Shown here piece after piece: positions 61,835 through 64,000 of a stretch of DNA of 64,000 bases. The position numbers and the translations under genes are program-made. The stretch lies in assembly GCA_006969385.1 (NCBI GenBank), contig CP030884.1:2108001-2172000 (forward strand), read 5' to 3'. This DNA comes from Planctomycetaceae bacterium (lineage in GTDB: Bacteria; Planctomycetota; Phycisphaerae; UBA1845; UTPLA1). The notes beneath the pieces were generated by a model that was not told where the DNA came from, searched no databases, and was given only the letters and a program-made list of their open reading frames with translations. The first letter of the stretch is position 1; every line of letters begins with the position of its first letter.

Positions 61835-62587
61835 ATGAAAACAACGCTCATCACCGGCGCGGCCTCGGGAATCGGCTTGGCGACGGCCCGCCATCTTGCG
61901 CAGTCAGGTTTCCGTGTTTGCCTTTGCGACATCAATGCTCCGCGACTGATGACGGTAGCGCAGGACATTGGTGCTGCGCTATCGATACCGTTAGACGTGA
62001 CGGACGAAGCAAGTTGGCATCGGGTCGTTCACGAAGTTCGTGCGTCGGTCAATACGGTCGATGGAGTGGTTCATTCGGCGGGGGTTTCGGCGGCAGCCAC
62101 AATCGAGGAGACATCGCTCGAAGAATGGCGGCGCGTGCATACCGTCAACCTGGACGGTGCCTTTCTGGCGACCAAGCACGGTACGGAGTTAATAGGTGAC
62201 GCCGGTGGCGCGATCGTGCACATCGCGTCGGCCTCGGGCGTGCGGCCCACGGCGGGGGCGGCGGCATATTGCAGTAGCAAGGCGGCCGTGCGCATGCTCA
62301 CGCGGGTGGCGGCGTTGGAGCTGAAGCCGCGCGGCATTCGCGTGAACTGCATCTGCCCGGCGGGTGTGCGCACGCCCATGTGGGAGTCGATGGACTTTTT
62401 CAAGGCCGCCGTCGAACGCCTCGGTTCGGTCGATGCCGCCTATCGGGAAATGGAAGAGCAGGGCGGCAGCCGCTTCGCGTTTCCGGAGGATATTGCGGCG
62501 ACGGTTGCGTTTCTGCTGTCGGATGCGGCCAAGCTGATGACGGGGGCGGAATTGGTGTTGGATGATGGGTTTACGTTGGGGGGATAG
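61835..62587 (+). CDS. Short-chain dehydrogenase/reductase
   Basis: This ~250-aa NAD(P)-dependent oxidoreductase has the Rossmann nucleotide motif LITGAASGIGLATA (TGxxxGIG), DIN at the end of the second strand, and HSAGVSAAATIEE (NAG-like). The catalytic triad is Ser (IASASGV), Tyr-x-x-x-Lys (AYCSSKAA) and Asn. The C-terminal part, EDIAATVAFLLSDAAKLMTG then AELVLDDGFTLGG, is typical of classical SDRs. The Asp at the end of strand 2 suggests NAD preference. Substrate is unknown. ATG 61835 is preferred over 61823. It is divergent from paralogue B. Confidence 0.92.
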   Translation: MKTTLITGAASGIGLATARHLAQSGFRVCLCDINAPRLMTVAQDIGAALSIPLDVTDEASWHRVVHEVRASVNTVDGVVHSAGVSAAATIEETSLEEWRRVHTVNLDGAFLATKHGTELIGDAGGAIVHIASASGVRPTAGAAAYCSSKAAVRMLTRVAALELKPRGIRVNCICPAGVRTPMWESMDFFKAAVERLGSVDAAYREMEEQGGSRFAFPEDIAATVAFLLSDAAKLMTGAELVLDDGFTLGG

Positions 62588-62734
62588 TTGTTTCGCCCCA
62601 GCCAACTGACCACAAAGCGGCTTTTAGGTCTTGTTAAACATCGTCCATTGGAATTTAAGACCAATCGCTATCACAATACGGTCGAATCGTTGATTATTAG
62701 AAGGAAGCCTGAACAATCAGAAAAGGTGACACGT

Positions 62735-64000
62735 ATGATTCGCATGCTTAGTCTCGCTACGGCGTTGGTCGTGGCGTATTCGGCTGCACCGCTCGCTGCC
62801 CAAGCCCCCGACGACAACCCGCGCTGGCCGCGGGATGTTTATGCGCCCGATGGCACGATTGTCGTTTATCAACCTCAGATCGAAACCTTCGACGGCGATC
62901 GGCTTACCGCCCGCGCTGCTGTCGCCTTTGAGCCGCGCGACGGTCAGGAACCCGTCTACGGTGCCATGTGGTTCGAGTCGCGCGTGGCAACCGACCGCGA
63001 TCAGCGCCTGGCCACGTTCTACGACGCGACGGTCACGCGCGCGATGTTCCCGTATGTCGATGACCGTCGCACCGAAGATTTGCGGCGGCGCGTGATCGAT
63101 GAAATGCAGTATTGGGATTCTACCATCACGCTCGATCGATTGGTCGCGCTGTTGGAACTGGCCGATCTCGATGAGGCCGACGACGCGCCCAATTTCGATA
63201 ACTCGGCTCCGTCCGTGATCTTCCGGCCCAACCCGGCGGTGCTCGTCAGCATCGACGGTCATCCCGAGTATCGCAGCGTGCCGGGCAGCAACCTGATGCA
63301 GATTATCAATACGCCGTTCTTGCTGCTGTTCGATCAGAACACGCAGCAGTACTTTTTGCGCGGCGGCAACATTTGGATGTCGGCCAACGACTTGGCCGGA
63401 CCGTGGCGCGACGCCAATAACCCGCCGCCCGCCGTGGTGGAACTCGGGCGCGACATCGAAATCACGATGGTCGATGAAGAGGCGCAAATCGGCGGCAACC
63501 GCGTGCCGGAAATTCTGGTAACGACCGAGCCGGCCGAGTTGATCGCCTCCGACGGCGAACCCAGCTACGCGACGATCAACGGCACCAATCTGCTCTACAT
63601 GACCAACACCGACAGCGATGTGTTTATCGATACGTCGAGCCAGCAGCGTTACGTATTGCTGTCGGGCCGATGGTATCGCTCGCGCTCGTATGCCGGACCG
63701 TGGGATTTCGTCGATAGCCGCGACCTACCGCCGGATTTCGCGCGCATCGACGATGGTTCGAGCGCGGCCGATGTGTTGCCGCACGTGTATGGCACGCGCC
63801 AAGCAACCGACGCTTGGGCCGATACCTATATTCCGCAGACCGAAGAAATCGAACGCGCGAATGCGACGCTCGATGTTGACTACGATGGCGACCCGGTCTT
63901 CGAACCCATCGCGGGCACGCAACTCGCCTACGCGGCCAACTCGCCGTTCGATGTGGTGCGCTATCAAAATCGTTATTACTGCTGCAACGATGCCGTGTGG
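62735..64000 (+). CDS. Secreted protein of unknown function, 3' end outside window
   Basis: The frame from ATG 62735 stays open for 422 codons to the window edge. A signal peptide is visible (LSLATALVVAYSAAPLAA). The body starts NPRWPRDVYAPDGTIVVYQP and contains FPYVDDRRTEDLRRR. Later it contains repeated W-G-P-W-like segments: WMSANDLAGPWRDA and WYRSRSYAGPWDFV, with VYGTRQATDAWADTYIPQT between. I recall bacterial proteins of this type annotated as carbohydrate-binding family V/XII, but that label is uncertain. The minus-strand frame over the same region is a shadow. The C-terminus is not visible. Confidence 0.75.
   Translation, partial: MIRMLSLATALVVAYSAAPLAAQAPDDNPRWPRDVYAPDGTIVVYQPQIETFDGDRLTARAAVAFEPRDGQEPVYGAMWFESRVATDRDQRLATFYDATVTRAMFPYVDDRRTEDLRRRVIDEMQYWDSTITLDRLVALLELADLDEADDAPNFDNSAPSVIFRPNPAVLVSIDGHPEYRSVPGSNLMQIINTPFLLLFDQNTQQYFLRGGNIWMSANDLAGPWRDANNPPPAVVELGRDIEITMVDEEAQIGGNRVPEILVTTEPAELIASDGEPSYATINGTNLLYMTNTDSDVFIDTSSQQRYVLLSGRWYRSRSYAGPWDFVDSRDLPPDFARIDDGSSAADVLPHVYGTRQATDAWADTYIPQTEEIERANATLDVDYDGDPVFEPIAGTQLAYAANSPFDVVRYQNRYYCCNDAVW

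Noticed and set aside
62717..63487. Minus-strand frame (256 codons) opposite the partial secreted protein
   Set aside because: The plus-strand frame carries a signal peptide and repeated GPW motifs and extends to the window edge.

Overview
The window looks like a contiguous piece of a planctomycete chromosome, most likely a Phycisphaerae-like lineage. This is inferred from several lineage-typical traits: zinc-ribbon membrane proteins with the CxxCxYxLR...CPECG pattern (7507-7704, 49077-49925), an McsA/McsB arginine-kinase pair, a PEP-CTERM protein, an orphan secretin, many proteins with no recognisable family, and intergenic hairpin repeats. GC is moderately high. Genes lie on both strands in short operons. 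No rRNA, tRNA, CRISPR array or intact insertion sequence was recognised.

Layout. 1-6050: two thioredoxin-fold proteins, recG with a LysM lipoprotein, and a PfkB kinase. 6050-9330: small membrane, VOC and zinc-ribbon proteins among repeat-rich intergenic DNA. 8533-13226: a polyphosphate/phosphohistidine group (sixA, ppx/gppA, ppk1), followed by an isoprenylcysteine-methyltransferase-like protein. 14261-19387: a two-component system, a small cysteine-rich protein with a Xer recombinase, and an HD-GYP-like protein. 19560-27410: surE, a TMTC-like membrane/TPR protein, nnrE, an alpha/beta hydrolase, and pdxJ-dapA with a membrane protein. 27823-34357: rdgB, a PEP-CTERM protein, obgE, and an overlapping three-gene set of lineage-type proteins. 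34560-40691: rpsA, rpoD and dnaG. 40920-48143: a lipoprotein, a membrane rhodanese, a large secretin-like protein and a second membrane/TPR protein. 48314-53475: CBS protein, zinc-ribbon membrane protein, mcsB-mcsA, a PTPS-III-type enzyme and an M24 peptidase. 53596-57843: HPt and GGDEF signalling proteins, a free methionine sulfoxide reductase-like GAF protein, a BtuF-like protein and a rhodanese. 58018-64000: an alpha/beta hydrolase-OsmC fusion, two tandem paralogous membrane proteins of unknown function, an SDR and a 3'-truncated secreted protein.

No single gene cluster is clearly a new defence or mobile system. The most unusual items are the multi-hairpin intergenic elements (23314-23621, 27519-27731, half copy 6213-6320), the tandem paralogues at 59408-61723, the three-gene overlapping operon at 30976-34357, the small Cys-rich protein joined to xer, the PTPS-III active site and the HD-GYP protein without its GYP motif.
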